A DNA stretch of 64,000 nucleotides from Gallionella capsiferriformans ES-2 (GTDB lineage: Bacteria > Pseudomonadota > Gammaproteobacteria > Burkholderiales > Gallionellaceae), in assembly GCF_000145255.1 (NCBI RefSeq), contig NC_014394.1, forward strand, positions 1,054,001 to 1,118,000. The letters are read 5' to 3'. Shown here piece after piece: positions 7,326-17,663 of the stretch. A model generated the notes under the pieces. That model had not been told where the DNA came from, searched no databases, and saw nothing but the letters and a program-made list of their open reading frames with translations. The first letter of the stretch is position 1, and every line of letters begins with the position of its first letter. The position numbers and the translations under genes are program-made.

Positions 7326-7357
7326 ATCTGCCATCACTCGTTTGGCGGATTTGTTTT
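7326..7357 (+). terminator. Weak hairpin after flhC
   Basis: ATCTGCCA (7326-7333) can pair with TGGCGGAT (about 7343-7350; one G-U pair), followed by TTGTTTT. It may end flhDC before motA, although it lies only about 40 bases before the motA start. Confidence 0.45.
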
Positions 7358-7394
7358 AGAATGCAGAGGCAGAAATAATACTTAGGAGTGCTGC

Positions 7395-8249
7395 ATGTTA
7401 GTTATCGTAGGCTATGTGGTTGTTTGTGGTTCGGTGTTCGGTGGGTTTGCGATGGCTGGCGGTCACCTTGGTGCATTGTGGCAGCCTTTGGAATTGCTGA
7501 TGATTTTTGGCGGAGCGATGGGCGCATTCTGTGTCGGTAATAATATGACCGCCATTAAAGCGACTGTTAAGGATTTACCCTCGCTATTTAAAGGCTCCAA
7601 ATATTCCAAAGACACTTACATGGAATTGATGGCTTTGATGTACGAATTGCTGACCAAAGTGCGCAAGGAAGGCTTGATGTCGATCGAAGGCGATGTCGAA
7701 AAACCTGAAGAAAGTCCTGTATTCTCCAAATATCCCAAAATTCTCTCTGACCATCATGTGGTGGAATTTATCACTGATTATCTTCGCATCATGGTGAGCG
7801 GTAATCTCAATGCGATGGAGATTGAAAATCTGATGGACGTCGAGTTGGAAACGCACCATCACGAGGCGCTGGTTTCCTCGCACGTAATCGCAAAACTCGC
7901 TGATGGTATGCCGGCCTTCGGTATTGTCGCAGCCGTCATGGGTGTGGTGCATACCATGGAATCGGTAGGTATGCCGCCAGCCGAACTGGGTATGTTGATT
8001 GCGCATGCGCTGGTCGGAACATTTTTGGGTATTTTGTTAGCCTACGGTTTTGTCGGTCCGCTGGCTAGTTTGCTTGAGCAAAAAGCCGAAGAGGGCGGGA
8101 AAATTTTTCAGACGATCAAGGTGACCTTGCTGGCTAACCTTAACGGGTATGCGCCGGCTATGGCCGTCGAGTTCGGTCGTAAGGCGTTAAGCTCTGGCGA
8201 CAGGCCTAACTTTACTGAGCTCGAAGAGCACGTAAAACAAAAACGCTAA
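7395..8249 (+). CDS. motA: Flagellar stator protein MotA
   Basis: 284 residues, the length of E. coli-type MotA, with four membrane segments (about 1-24, 29-50, 170-190 and 200-225) and a large cytoplasmic loop carrying charged rotor-interaction residues. With MotB it forms the proton channel that drives the motor. The end of the third segment, MGVVHTMESVGMPPAELG, is conserved. AGGAG lies 7 bases before the ATG. motB follows after a 63-bp linker built of short repeats. A second, shorter stator pair (motC-motD) is encoded at 41540-43127, so the flagellum can probably use two stators. Confidence 0.93.
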   Translation: MLVIVGYVVVCGSVFGGFAMAGGHLGALWQPLELLMIFGGAMGAFCVGNNMTAIKATVKDLPSLFKGSKYSKDTYMELMALMYELLTKVRKEGLMSIEGDVEKPEESPVFSKYPKILSDHHVVEFITDYLRIMVSGNLNAMEIENLMDVELETHHHEALVSSHVIAKLADGMPAFGIVAAVMGVVHTMESVGMPPAELGMLIAHALVGTFLGILLAYGFVGPLASLLEQKAEEGGKIFQTIKVTLLANLNGYAPAMAVEFGRKALSSGDRPNFTELEEHVKQKR

Positions 8250-8251
8250 AG

Positions 8252-8306
8252 GCAGTGAGTGGCAGGTAGTAGCTAGCAGCTACTCACGACTAACTACTCG
8301 CGACAA
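8252..8306. repeat. Inverted array of degenerate GTGAGTGGT-type units between motA and motB
   Basis: The linker consists of agtgagtggcaggtagtagc followed by an inverted version, agctactcacgactaactac, so units like GTGAGTAGT face their complements and can fold into an imperfect hairpin. Similar G/T/A-only units recur at 19842-19955, 21811-21885 and 52080-52134. Confidence 0.5.
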
Positions 8307-8312
8307 AAAGAC

Positions 8313-9299
8313 ATGGCTGAAGATAAAAATAAACGACCGATCGTTATCAAGCGTATCAAGAAGGTGGCCGCGGGGCACCACGGTGGGGCGTGGAAGATTG
8401 CTTATGCCGACTTTGTGACCGCGATGATGGCGTTTTTCCTGTTGATGTGGTTGTTGGGCTCGACAGCTAAAGGTGATTTGGCAGGGATTTCGCAGTATTT
8501 CAAGACGCCGCTCAAGGTGGCGTTGGCAGGTGGCTCGGGTAGTGGTGACAGTTCCAGTATCATTAAGGGCGGAGGTAAGGATCTGACCCGGACCACGGGG
8601 CAGGTTAAGGCGGGTGATGTGGCATCCGATAAACGAATTATCAATGTTAAGGAATCTCAGCAGGAATATTTGCGTGCCGAACGTGAAAAAGAGATGACCA
8701 AGCTCAAGGAGTTGAAGGAAAGTATTGAAAAGGCCATCGACAACAGCGAAAAACTAAAGCAGTTCAAGAGCCAGATTTTGCTCGATATCACCAGTGAAGG
8801 CTTGCGTATTCAAATTGTTGATGAAAAAAATCGCCCGATGTTCCAGAGCGGACGTGCGCAACTTGAGCCGTACACCCGGGAAATCTTGCATGCAATCGGT
8901 CAGACGTTAAATGATGTTCCTAATAAAGTCAGCATTTCCGGTCATACAGATGCATCTGTATATGGCGGCGGAGGAATAGGTTATAGCAACTGGGAGTTAT
9001 CTGCCGACCGTGCCAATGCCTCTCGTCGCGAGCTGATTGCAGGCGGCATGGCGGATGAAAAAATCGTGCGCGTCGTTGGTCTGTCATCCGCTGTCCTGTT
9101 CAAAAAAGAAGACCCTTTGAGCCCGACTAATCGGCGTATTAGTTTGATTATTATGAATAAAAAAGCTGAGGAGGCCGCGACGCATGACGGTGGGACTGTC
9201 GGGGTTGATGCAGAGCTTGATGACAAGAATATTCAAGAAACCATCAAAGATGGCGTGCAGTCTCTGCCGGTCTTACCGGCTGTGCGCCCCGGACATTAA
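8313..9299 (+). CDS. motB: Flagellar stator protein MotB
   Basis: 328 residues. After a basic N-terminus comes the single membrane helix, starting WKIAYADFVTAMMAFFLLMW (about 29-50) with the proton-binding Asp in YADFVTAM. A plug/linker region follows, then an OmpA/MotB peptidoglycan-binding domain (about 165-285) with SISGHTDASVYG and NRRISLIIM. It anchors the MotA4B2 stator to the cell wall. It is the partner of motA just upstream. The residual hairpin at 9308-9332 may end the operon. Confidence 0.93.
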   Translation: MAEDKNKRPIVIKRIKKVAAGHHGGAWKIAYADFVTAMMAFFLLMWLLGSTAKGDLAGISQYFKTPLKVALAGGSGSGDSSSIIKGGGKDLTRTTGQVKAGDVASDKRIINVKESQQEYLRAEREKEMTKLKELKESIEKAIDNSEKLKQFKSQILLDITSEGLRIQIVDEKNRPMFQSGRAQLEPYTREILHAIGQTLNDVPNKVSISGHTDASVYGGGGIGYSNWELSADRANASRRELIAGGMADEKIVRVVGLSSAVLFKKEDPLSPTNRRISLIIMNKKAEEAATHDGGTVGVDAELDDKNIQETIKDGVQSLPVLPAVRPGH

Positions 9300-9307
9300 G
9301 CGTTGAG

Positions 9308-9332
9308 CGGGATGTTGAATGAGATTATCCCG
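9308..9332 (+). terminator. Possible hairpin after motB
   Basis: CGGGAT (9308-9313) and ATCCCG (9327-9332) pair around 13 bases, nine bases after the motB stop. No T-run follows, so intrinsic termination is uncertain. Confidence 0.3.
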
Positions 9333-9397
9333 TTGTATATTGTGTTTGCGAGAGCTTTAAACGTGTGAATTGGTAGGGTTTATTTTCTCTGTTTGTC

Positions 9398-9424
9398 TAA
9401 AGAAGTTTTATTCATTGCCGTTAC
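9398..9424 (+). promoter_or_regulatory. Sigma-28 promoter before the first haem-c chemoreceptor
   Basis: TAAAGAAG (9398-9405), 11 bases, GCCGTTAC (9417-9424). It matches the -35 core TAAAG and 6 of 8 bases of GCCGATAA, with ideal spacing, 42 bp before the receptor start. Class 3 chemotaxis genes are usually FliA-dependent. Confidence 0.65.
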
Positions 9425-9466
9425 AGTGCTAATACCATTAAAAATTACGATCAGGGGAGCAAAAAA

Positions 9467-11092
9467 ATGAATACATGGTGGAGCGGTCTCTCCTTAAAGA
9501 ATAAGTTACAACTTCCAATACAACTTATTTTGCTGGTCGTCATGCTGGTCGCGCAACGCGTTGCGCTCGACAAGTTTGAAGATAATGTGCTGGAGGAGGC
9601 CAGGTCCAAAGCGCTGGTCTCGGCTGATGGTGTGCTGAACGGGCTGAATATGTTGATGATCAACGGCATTATCAGTAATTCGGAGCAACGTGCATTGTAT
9701 GTTCAGAAAATGGGTGCTTCGGATCGGGTAGATGAGTTACGCGTGATTCGCAATAAGCCGGTTCAGGATCAGTTCGGTCCGGGGCTGCCCTCCGAGCAAC
9801 CCGTCGATGCGATGGATCATGCCGCGCTCGACAGCGCAAAAATTCAGACCAAACTCTCCGAGCATGGGGATAAGCAATCCTTGCGCGTCGTGGTTCCTTT
9901 TATTGCCCAATCCTCATTTCGCGGAACCAATTGCCTGATGTGTCACAATGTGCCAGAGGGGACCGTGAACGGGGCTGCGAGTATCACACTGGATTTGTCT
10001 GATGAGTTTAGCTTGATTAAAAAGGCAAATCTTGCCATGTGGTCTGTGCAACTTGTTGTACAGATTTTTTTGTATTTCGTGATCGGTTGGCTGATCGGTT
10101 TCATGACGCGGCCTGCTCGTGAGTTGCAACTGACGATGCAAGCTATGCAGAGCAGCGGTGATCTGTCCAGACGCGCTACGGTTCGCAGTCAGGACGAAAT
10201 CGGTAAAACAGCTCAGGCATTCAATGATCTTGCACAAAGTTTTCAGGTGATTGTTTCTCAGGTTGAAGGACACGCAGGGCAGGTTGTGAGCTCCGCTCAT
10301 CGACTGGCGGAAAATGCCACTGAAATTGCTCAGGGATTACAACAGCAGACGGATGCTGCGGCTAGCACTTCAACTTCCGTGAGTCAGGTGAGTGTCAGTA
10401 TCAACCGGGTAGCTGAGAGTGCCGGTCAAGTTGCGCGACTATCCGAGGAAAGCGCACAGCGGGCACATCAGGGGCAACGCAGCTTGCAGGATATGATGGT
10501 AGAACTTGAGCTGGTCGAGCGTGCCGTCAATGAAATTGCGAGTTCTGTCAGTGCCTTTGTCAGCAATACGCAAAGCATCACTAATATGACGCAACAGGTG
10601 CGCGATATTGCTGAACAGACTAATTTACTTGCGCTCAATGCGGCCATTGAAGCTGCGCGTGCTGGTGAGCAGGGGCGCGGATTTGCCGTCGTAGCCGATG
10701 AAGTTCGCAAGTTGGCTGAAAAATCGGCGTTATCCGCGTCTCAGATTGACGAGGTCACGCAAACCATAGGCACGCAGTCTGTTCAGGTTGATAAAACGAT
10801 ACAGCGCGGCATCGGGGCTTTGCAGAGCAGTAAGACGCACATTAATGAAGTCACCGGGGTGCTCAACGCTTCCAGCGACTCAGTAGATGGCGTTAATGCC
10901 GGGCTTGAAGAAATTGTTGGTTCAATTAATCAGCAGCGCGATGCCAGCGAAGAAATTGCCCGTAATGTGGAACGGATTGCTCATATGACCAATAATAGTA
11001 ATCAGGTCATCAAGCGTTCGGTAGAGGAAACGGCAAAGATGGAACTGATTTCTGAGAATCTTTCAAAAACTGTTGGCCGATTCAAGGTCTGA
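9467..11092 (+). CDS. Chemoreceptor with periplasmic haem-c (CxxCH) sensor domain
   Basis: 541 residues. Membrane helix 1 (about 17-33), a periplasmic domain of about 155 residues, membrane helix 2 (about 190-212), a HAMP domain and a methyl-accepting signalling domain with the tip [20 protein letters not shown]. The periplasmic domain contains [13 protein letters not shown] (CxxCH at 156-160), a covalent haem-c attachment motif, near its end. The region around it, including [16 protein letters not shown], resembles the haem-binding PAS-like DUF3365/Tll0287 type. Haem-c chemoreceptors of this general kind are known from Geobacter as redox or ligand sensors. A sigma-28 promoter precedes it; SD is GGGGAG. 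The next gene has a related sensor domain. The ligand is unknown. Confidence 0.88.
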   Translation: MNTWWSGLSLKNKLQLPIQLILLVVMLVAQRVALDKFEDNVLEEARSKALVSADGVLNGLNMLMINGIISNSEQRALYVQKMGASDRVDELRVIRNKPVQDQFGPGLPSEQPVDAMDHAALDSAKIQTKLSEHGDKQSLRVVVPFIAQSSFRGTNCLMCHNVPEGTVNGAASITLDLSDEFSLIKKANLAMWSVQLVVQIFLYFVIGWLIGFMTRPARELQLTMQAMQSSGDLSRRATVRSQDEIGKTAQAFNDLAQSFQVIVSQVEGHAGQVVSSAHRLAENATEIAQGLQQQTDAAASTSTSVSQVSVSINRVAESAGQVARLSEESAQRAHQGQRSLQDMMVELELVERAVNEIASSVSAFVSNTQSITNMTQQVRDIAEQTNLLALNAAIEAARAGEQGRGFAVVADEVRKLAEKSALSASQIDEVTQTIGTQSVQVDKTIQRGIGALQSSKTHINEVTGVLNASSDSVDGVNAGLEEIVGSINQQRDASEEIARNVERIAHMTNNSNQVIKRSVEETAKMELISENLSKTVGRFKV

Positions 11093-11166
11093 TTGAGCGT
11101 ATGAATCGTTGTGCTGCTTTGGACTAGAGTCAGTAATTCGCAGTTATTTATAGATAGGTAGCGGTC

Positions 11167-13245
11167 ATGCAAAACAAGGACGCACAGGTAACGCAAAAGG
11201 AGATCACTTTCCCGTCCAGCACGGTGTTGATCACTAAAACGGACACCCGCGGCATCATTACTTATACAAATGATGCATTCGTTGAGGTGTCAGGTTTTAC
11301 GCGAGCCGAGTTGCTTGGCAAGAGCCACAATGTTGTGCGACACCCCGATATGCCGCCTCAGACATTTAAATGGCTTTGGGATACACTCAAAGCTGAGCGC
11401 CCTTGGCGCGGTATGGTCAAAAACCGTTGCAAAAATGGCGATCATTACTGGGTGAGGGCAACCATAGCGCCTGTCATTGAGGGCGACAAAATTATCGGTT
11501 ATGTCTCGGTGCGTAAAGCACCCACACGGGCACAGATCGCTGAAGCAGAGGCGATGTACGGGAAGTTGAAGCAGACGGGCGCGCAGGTCGTCTCCAAGTA
11601 TGAGCGACTTAAAGTTAAAAACTGGTCGATGAAGGGCAAGCTGCAAACGGCGATTCAAATCCCGCTCCTGGTGATATTGACCTTTGCGCAGTTGTACGTC
11701 ACAGGCTCATTAAAAGAAGATGCTTTGGCGGGTGCAACAGAAAAGGGCGAGCTGATCGCGAATCAGATCATCGACAGTTCCAACATGCTGATGGTGACTG
11801 GACAGATAGGCGATGTGGCTAACCGCAATCTGCTGATCAAAAAGGTGACCTCATCTGGAAATGTTAAATCAGCGCAAGTGTTACGCACGCAGCAGGTCTC
11901 GGAGCAGTTCGGTGCCGGTTTGCCGGGAGAGCAAGCCAAAGACGATCTGCCGCGGCAAGTGATGGAGAGCAAAAAACAGCAGGTGTTAATTTCAGATGAT
12001 GCCGCAGGTAATCCGGTTTTGCGAGTGGTGACGCCTTATCTGGCCAGTCGTGATTTTCATGGCACTGATTGTACCTCCTGCCACAGCGTGCCGGAAAATG
12101 CGGTTGTGGGTGCCTCAGATCTTGTCATTGATCTCACGCCGGATTTTGCGCGCATCGAGAAGATGGAGCTGCATATGGTGATCGGGCAGTTGCTGTTGCA
12201 GCTGTTCTTGTATTTTTTCATCGGTTTTTGCGTCGATAAATTCATACGCAGACCGCTGTCTGATGTCGACCGAGAATTTCGCAACATCATGGAGGGTAAC
12301 CTCGATACTGAACTCGATGTGACTACTCAAGATGAAATGGGCAGGTTGCTGTGCGAAATTCAGTCGATGCAGTGTTATTTGCGCACCATGGTGGACGAAA
12401 TTGTCACGCCGGTTGCCTATATTCAGGGGTGTATTAAGGATCTCGACGGACGCGTTGCCGGTGTTGCGCAAAATGCGCTGGCCGAGCAGGAGCATCTGCA
12501 GGCTATTTCGGTGACCATGGCGGAATTTAGCCGCTCCGTTGCAGATGTTGCGCGGATGGCAGCCGATTCACTCAAGGATGCACGCGATATGCAAAGCATC
12601 GTTGAGGAAAATAACTGTAATATGGAGCTGAGTATTTCAGCGACGGGTAAAGTCGCCAGTACAGTAGAAATGTCGAGTCAGACGATCGCTGATCTTGGCG
12701 CTTCAATTCAAAAGATTGGCAGCATTACCAATGTGATCAAGGAGATTGCCGAGCAGACGAATTTGCTGGCTTTGAATGCGGCAATCGAGGCGGCACGCGC
12801 GGGAGAACAGGGGCGTGGGTTTGCTGTTGTCGCGGATGAAGTGCGCAAGCTGGCTGAGCGCACGGCGACCAGTACGCGTGATATCTCCACCACAATCAAT
12901 GAAATTACAGAAATTTCCAATGCGGCGATCCATTCGATGCAAAGTGCGGTCGGCGAAGTCGAGACAGGTATTTCTCTGATTCGTAAAAACGGGGATGGCT
13001 TAAAGGAGATTATGGTGGCGGCAGTCAACGTAGCTCAATGTGTTGAACATATCGCCACCGCATCGGAAGAACAATCTACTGCGGGAGAAGGTGCTGCGCA
13101 AAGTCTCGAGCAGATTGCCAGCCTGGTTAACAGTAATGTGCAGTCGGTGGAGGATGCCGGCATCGCGTCGCGAGAATTGTCAAAGTCGGCTGGTGAATTG
13201 AGCCGGGCGGGTTATCCGTTGACAAAGTGTGCACTTAAATTATGA
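11167..13245 (+). CDS. Chemoreceptor with cytoplasmic Aer-type PAS and periplasmic haem-c domain
   Basis: 692 residues. An N-terminal PAS domain (about 15-118) is of the Aer type ([16 protein letters not shown], then [17 protein letters not shown] and [14 protein letters not shown]), which in Aer binds FAD. Then membrane helix 1 (about 162-178), a periplasmic domain with [11 protein letters not shown] (CxxCH at 302-306), membrane helix 2 (about 335-356), and a signalling domain with [20 protein letters not shown]. Two redox cofactors, one on each side of the membrane, are thus predicted in one receptor. The sensor domain is paralogous to that of the preceding gene (both have QFG-GLP-EQ). No promoter is obvious in the 74-bp gap, so it is probably co-transcribed. 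Confidence 0.87.
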   Translation: MQNKDAQVTQKEITFPSSTVLITKTDTRGIITYTNDAFVEVSGFTRAELLGKSHNVVRHPDMPPQTFKWLWDTLKAERPWRGMVKNRCKNGDHYWVRATIAPVIEGDKIIGYVSVRKAPTRAQIAEAEAMYGKLKQTGAQVVSKYERLKVKNWSMKGKLQTAIQIPLLVILTFAQLYVTGSLKEDALAGATEKGELIANQIIDSSNMLMVTGQIGDVANRNLLIKKVTSSGNVKSAQVLRTQQVSEQFGAGLPGEQAKDDLPRQVMESKKQQVLISDDAAGNPVLRVVTPYLASRDFHGTDCTSCHSVPENAVVGASDLVIDLTPDFARIEKMELHMVIGQLLLQLFLYFFIGFCVDKFIRRPLSDVDREFRNIMEGNLDTELDVTTQDEMGRLLCEIQSMQCYLRTMVDEIVTPVAYIQGCIKDLDGRVAGVAQNALAEQEHLQAISVTMAEFSRSVADVARMAADSLKDARDMQSIVEENNCNMELSISATGKVASTVEMSSQTIADLGASIQKIGSITNVIKEIAEQTNLLALNAAIEAARAGEQGRGFAVVADEVRKLAERTATSTRDISTTINEITEISNAAIHSMQSAVGEVETGISLIRKNGDGLKEIMVAAVNVAQCVEHIATASEEQSTAGEGAAQSLEQIASLVNSNVQSVEDAGIASRELSKSAGELSRAGYPLTKCALKL

Positions 13246-13261
13246 CTCGCCAGAGGATATT

Positions 13262-14884
13262 ATGTTGAATGATATAAAAATTAGCAGCCGCTTGGTTTTT
13301 TTGTTGGCCTGTTTGTTGATGTTGTCAGTAGTTATTGGCGGCGTCGGTTTGTATGCTTCTTCACATGCGAATAACGCACTGAAGTCGGTGTATGACGACC
13401 GATTGCTGCCGATCGCGCAGATCAACGATATCGCGCGCAAAAATCTCAGAAATCGTATTGCGGTTGCTAATGGCGTTATTCAGCCGGAACATATGGCCGA
13501 ATACATCAAGGAAATTGAAGAGAATCGTATTGCCATTGCGAAGCAGTGGAGTGCCTATAGCGCAACTTCAATGACGGATGAGGAAAAATTGCTGGCAAGC
13601 AAATTTAACGAAGCCCGTGAGGCCTTTGTAAATGAAGGCTTGAAGCCTGCTGTTGCCGCAATGCAAGCCAATAATGTCGAACTGATTAAGCAAATTCAGG
13701 TACAACATATTCGTACTTTGTATGTGCCGATGAAGGATGCGCTGGATGCGCTGATTTTATTGCAGGAGCATGAAGCTGAAAAATTGTATAAGGAAACCGA
13801 CAGCACCTATAAAACAGTGCGCATGCTGTCAATTTTTCTGATTGTGTTAGGCGCGTTGTCAGGCGGGATTTTGGGCAGTTCGATCATACGCGGCGTTAAT
13901 CGCTCAGTAGGCGAATTGCAAGGGGTTATGGTGAAAATGTCGCAAAATGGCGATCTGACTACGCGTGCTCGCGTATATGGTCGGGATGAGGTGGGGGTGG
14001 CTGCAGTTGCATTTAATACGTTGATTGATGGCTTTGCATCGATCATCAGTCAGGTGAATGCGAGCGCCAGAACCGTATCCGGCTCAGTAGAAAATTTGTC
14101 CGCCTCCTCAGTGCGAATTTCACAGAGTTCACGGAGTCAGACAGAGTCTGCAACGACGACAGCCGCTGCCGTTGAAGAAATTACGGCGAGCATCAGTTCT
14201 GTCGCGGCTAACACCGACGACGTGCGGCGTCTGGCTGAAATTAGCTTAACCCAGACGCGACAAGGTAATCAAAGCGTAACCGAATTGATCGGAGAAATTG
14301 AACGCATACAGGATGCCGTAAAACTGATTGCGGATTCAGTTAAGGAGTTTGTCGAGAGTACCCGTTCAATTGCCGGAATGACCCAGCAGGTTAAAGATAT
14401 TGCGGATCAGACCAATTTACTTGCACTGAATGCGGCGATTGAAGCTGCACGCGCGGGTGAACAGGGCAGGGGGTTTGCTGTTGTCGCAGACGAGGTTAGA
14501 AAATTGGCGGAAAAATCGGCACAGTCGGCTAATGAAATCGACCGTGTAACGAATTCATTGAATCAAAAGTCGTGTGATGTTGAGTCAACTGTGCAGACCG
14601 GTTTACGGTCATTGCAGGTGACGCAGGAGCATGTGGAGCATGTCTCTGTCGTGTTAACTGAAGCGCGTGAATCGGTTGAGCAGTCCAGTCAGGGTGTGAG
14701 CGATATTGCTTCATCGGTCAATGAACAAAGTCAGGCCAGCAGTGAAATTGCGCGAAATGTCGAGAAGATTGCCCAAATGTCAGAAGAAAATCACACCGCT
14801 GTTGAGCTCAATACGCAGGAGATATTGCGCTTGGCGCAGTTGGCTAAAACGTTGCAGGAAGCAGTAAGCAGATTCCGGGTTTAA
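13262..14884 (+). CDS. Chemoreceptor with four-helix-bundle sensor (first of tandem pair)
   Basis: 540 residues. Membrane helix 1 (about 12-33), a periplasmic 4HB_MCP domain of about 150 residues, membrane helix 2 (about 190-210), HAMP, and a methyl-accepting domain with [21 protein letters not shown] use the ATG at 13262, seven bases after GAGG; an in-frame ATG at 13229 would overlap the previous gene. The C-terminal half is nearly the same as that of the next gene, indicating tandem duplication with diverged sensor halves. Ligand unknown. No CheR-binding pentapeptide at the end. Confidence 0.88.
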   Translation: MLNDIKISSRLVFLLACLLMLSVVIGGVGLYASSHANNALKSVYDDRLLPIAQINDIARKNLRNRIAVANGVIQPEHMAEYIKEIEENRIAIAKQWSAYSATSMTDEEKLLASKFNEAREAFVNEGLKPAVAAMQANNVELIKQIQVQHIRTLYVPMKDALDALILLQEHEAEKLYKETDSTYKTVRMLSIFLIVLGALSGGILGSSIIRGVNRSVGELQGVMVKMSQNGDLTTRARVYGRDEVGVAAVAFNTLIDGFASIISQVNASARTVSGSVENLSASSVRISQSSRSQTESATTTAAAVEEITASISSVAANTDDVRRLAEISLTQTRQGNQSVTELIGEIERIQDAVKLIADSVKEFVESTRSIAGMTQQVKDIADQTNLLALNAAIEAARAGEQGRGFAVVADEVRKLAEKSAQSANEIDRVTNSLNQKSCDVESTVQTGLRSLQVTQEHVEHVSVVLTEARESVEQSSQGVSDIASSVNEQSQASSEIARNVEKIAQMSEENHTAVELNTQEILRLAQLAKTLQEAVSRFRV

Positions 14885-14966
14885 TAACGGCGAATCGGGA
14901 GTCGCAAGTTGTGATGTTTTCAACTGGTTGCTGTCAATTTCTCACATACTATAGTTAGGATATTCA

Positions 14967-16619
14967 ATGTTGAACAATATGACGATCAAAGCACGGTTAA
15001 CGATGCTGGTCAGTGTAATTATGGTGATCTCGGTGGTCGTCGCTGCGTTTGCCTATATTGGCATGTCTAATTTGCAAACTGCGACGGAAGACATCGCAGT
15101 TAGACGCATCCACTTGATTCGTTCAGTGAATAAACTGATGTATGCAATGGCGGATAACCGGGCTCACTTGATGCGGGCGATGCAGCACGACCCGGCTAAT
15201 CCGGCCTCCAAATTGCATGATCATCCCGTGAGTCGCCATCTCGATGCGATTACTGAAAATAATACTAAAATCGAAGAGTATTTCTCCGATATGGAACGGA
15301 ATACCCATAGCGAAGAAGGCAAACGAGCTCTGGAAGAATTGAAAGCGGCGCGTGCCGGTGTTGCTAATGAGGGTTTGCAACCCGGGGTGCAGGCTGTCAA
15401 GGACGGCCAGTACAATGAGGCAGGGGTAATTCTGTCGAAAAAGGTTCATCCGCTGCTGGACGCAGCGCTGGTTAAGGGGCATGCCATTGCCGACCGTGAG
15501 AATCATGCTGCCAATGCCGACTTTCAAGCGGCAATGTCTGCTGCACACACTTATGAAATGCTGTTGATAGGCGGTGTGCTTTTTATGCTGCTGACGGCGG
15601 GCGGTCTGGGATATTCGATTATTTCCGGGGTGTCGCGCTCTACCGGCAATATGCGCGATCAAATGAGTCGCACCGCGTCAGATGGCGATTTGTCGCGTCG
15701 TGTCACCGTTTACGGCACGGACGAGGTTGCGCAGGCGGCACTGGCTTATAACGGCTTGATCGACGGGTTTTCTATGATTATTCGTCAGGTAGGCAGCAGT
15801 GCAGGAACAGTATCCAGCACAGCAGCCAATTTGTCTGCGGCTTCGCTGCAAATATCCCAGGGCTCGCAGGCGCAAACTGAGGCTGCCGCATCAACGGCGG
15901 CAGCAGTGGAGCAAATTACCGTGAGTATCAGTTCGGTCGCTAGCAATACAGATGATGTCCGCAAGCTTTCTGAAAAAAGTTTGCAGCAAACCCAACTGGG
16001 CAACCAGAATATCACTGGGATGATCAGTGAGATCGAGCGTGTTCAGAATGCGGTTAAACTGATTGCAGGTTCAGTATCCGAGTTTGTCGATAGCACGCGT
16101 GCGATTGCCGGCATGACGCAGCAAGTTAAGGATATCGCCGATCAGACTAATTTGCTGGCGTTAAATGCGGCGATCGAAGCCGCGCGAGCAGGTGAGCAGG
16201 GGCGTGGATTTGCTGTCGTTGCGGATGAGGTGCGTAAATTGGCTGAAAAATCGGCGCAATCGGCTAACGAAATTGATCGTGTGACGAACTCATTGAATCA
16301 AAAATCAACGCAAGTTGAAGCAACGGTACAAAGCGGATTGCGCTCGTTACTGGCAACGCAGGAGCAGGTCGAACGGGTTTCCTCGGTGCTGACAGAAGCC
16401 GGTGTACTGGTGGAGCAATCCAGTCACGGGGTGAGTGATATTGCCGCTTCGGTCAATGAGCAAAGTATCGCCAGTTCAGAGATCGCCCGGAACGTGGAAA
16501 GGATTGCGCAGATGTCAGAAGAAAACTATGCGGCGGTGGAATCGAATACGCATGAAATTGTACGACTGGAACAATTGGCCAGAGAATTACAAAGTGCGGT
16601 GAACAGGTTCAAAGTTTAA
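14967..16619 (+). CDS. Chemoreceptor with four-helix-bundle sensor (second of tandem pair)
   Basis: 550 residues with the same plan: membrane helix 1 (about 10-30), 4HB periplasmic domain, membrane helix 2 (about 192-212), HAMP, signalling domain. The stretch from the signalling tip to the C-terminus ([25 protein letters not shown]) matches the preceding receptor almost residue for residue, while the periplasmic part differs. The sensor contains [20 protein letters not shown], echoed in the receptor at 26161 ([19 protein letters not shown]), so the two share a 4HB subtype. SD is TTAGGA. Confidence 0.88.
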   Translation: MLNNMTIKARLTMLVSVIMVISVVVAAFAYIGMSNLQTATEDIAVRRIHLIRSVNKLMYAMADNRAHLMRAMQHDPANPASKLHDHPVSRHLDAITENNTKIEEYFSDMERNTHSEEGKRALEELKAARAGVANEGLQPGVQAVKDGQYNEAGVILSKKVHPLLDAALVKGHAIADRENHAANADFQAAMSAAHTYEMLLIGGVLFMLLTAGGLGYSIISGVSRSTGNMRDQMSRTASDGDLSRRVTVYGTDEVAQAALAYNGLIDGFSMIIRQVGSSAGTVSSTAANLSAASLQISQGSQAQTEAAASTAAAVEQITVSISSVASNTDDVRKLSEKSLQQTQLGNQNITGMISEIERVQNAVKLIAGSVSEFVDSTRAIAGMTQQVKDIADQTNLLALNAAIEAARAGEQGRGFAVVADEVRKLAEKSAQSANEIDRVTNSLNQKSTQVEATVQSGLRSLLATQEQVERVSSVLTEAGVLVEQSSHGVSDIAASVNEQSIASSEIARNVERIAQMSEENYAAVESNTHEIVRLEQLARELQSAVNRFKV

Positions 16620-16667
16620 CAAGGAATAAGGAGGCAGTGTTGAGGAAACCGCTGGGCTGTTGTTAGC

Positions 16668-16702
16668 TTATCCTGAATCTTCAATCCTCTGTCCCAATAG
16701 GA
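16668..16702. repeat. Degenerate AATCCTGAATCTT-type repeat before cheV
   Basis: cttatcctgaatcttcaatc followed by ctctgtcccaatagg: copies of a 7-8 base unit (ATCCTGA/ATCTTCA) ending directly at the Shine-Dalgarno of the next gene. The same unit family occurs at 18609-18700, 28999-29066, 49837-49878 and 62624-62654. Confidence 0.45.
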
Positions 16703-16709
16703 GAATTAA

Positions 16710-17654
16710 ATGTCTGAGTTGCTCAAAAACATTGATGCCAGAACTAAGCTGGCGGGAACCAATAAACTCGAGATTCTGATGTTTTCGCTGGGCCGTGATT
16801 TACGCACTGACCGGGAAGAAACATTTGGTATCAACGTCTTCAAGGTGCGCGAAGTGATGCGGATTCCTCCTATCACCCGCGCGCCTGAAATGCCTCCCTC
16901 GGTTGAGGGGATGGTGAGTTTGCGCGGCGCACTGGTGCCGGTGATCGATTTGGCTAAGTATATTGGTCTTGTGACTGAAACCAAACCTGAAATCATGATC
17001 GTGACCGAATACAATGGCCATACGCAAGGCTTTCTGGTTAAGGGCGTTGACAATATTTTGCGTCTGGACTGGTCGGCCATGCGTGTGCCACCAGCGATGC
17101 TGGTCGCGGAGCTCGGCGGACTTGTCACGGCTATTACTGAACTCAAGGATAAGCGTTTGGTGATGATGATAGACGTTGAGAAAGTACTGGCGGAAACGGG
17201 ACATTTCGGGACTGATGAGATGATTTTCAATGCCGTCAAACCTTTGGGGCGTGAAAATCGCACCGTGTTTTTTGCGGATGATTCGTCTGTTGCGCGCAAT
17301 CAAATCGCACGTACGCTCGACGCGATGGGGGTTAAGTACATATCATCCATCAACGGTCGTCAGGCTTGGATGGAACTGTCTAAAATGGCAACCTATGCCG
17401 AAAGCAACAATACACCGTTGAAAGACTTCATTCAGGTGATTCTGACCGATGTTGAAATGCCTGAAATGGACGGCTATATGCTGACGCGAAAAATCAAGGA
17501 AGATAAGCGCTTTATCGGTATTCCGGTATTGATGCATTCCTCGTTGTCCAGTTCGTCTAACCAGCAGTTGGGAAAGACCGTTGGGGTAGACGAATATATT
17601 CCGAAGTTTGAACCGCAAAAACTGGCACAAGCGCTGGCGAGATTGCTGGCCTAG
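16710..17654 (+). CDS. cheV: CheV-type coupling protein (CheW-REC), first copy
   Basis: 314 residues: a CheW domain (about 20-175; FGINVFKVREVMRIPPITRA, VSLRGALVPVIDL) joined to a receiver domain (about 185-314; acidic pair FADDSS, phospho-acceptor in [12 protein letters not shown], and conserved Lys in IPKFEP). CheV links receptors to CheA, and its receiver acts in adaptation or as a phosphate sink. AGGAG lies 7 bases before the ATG. It is a tandem paralogue of the next gene, 9 bases away. No cheW gene accompanies this first kinase cluster, so the CheV pair may take over coupling for the CheA at 19959. Confidence 0.9.
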   Translation: MSELLKNIDARTKLAGTNKLEILMFSLGRDLRTDREETFGINVFKVREVMRIPPITRAPEMPPSVEGMVSLRGALVPVIDLAKYIGLVTETKPEIMIVTEYNGHTQGFLVKGVDNILRLDWSAMRVPPAMLVAELGGLVTAITELKDKRLVMMIDVEKVLAETGHFGTDEMIFNAVKPLGRENRTVFFADDSSVARNQIARTLDAMGVKYISSINGRQAWMELSKMATYAESNNTPLKDFIQVILTDVEMPEMDGYMLTRKIKEDKRFIGIPVLMHSSLSSSSNQQLGKTVGVDEYIPKFEPQKLAQALARLLA

Positions 17655-17663
17655 GAGAGACAT

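Noticed and set aside
7371..7382. GGCAGAAATAAT as an FlhDC half-box before motA
   Set aside because: It lies next to the motA ribosome binding site, too close for an activator site, and the second half-box is missing.
14928..14955. TTGCTG-N16-TATAGT as a promoter for the receptor at 14967
   Set aside because: The start would fall about 5 bases before the ATG, leaving the Shine-Dalgarno outside the transcript.
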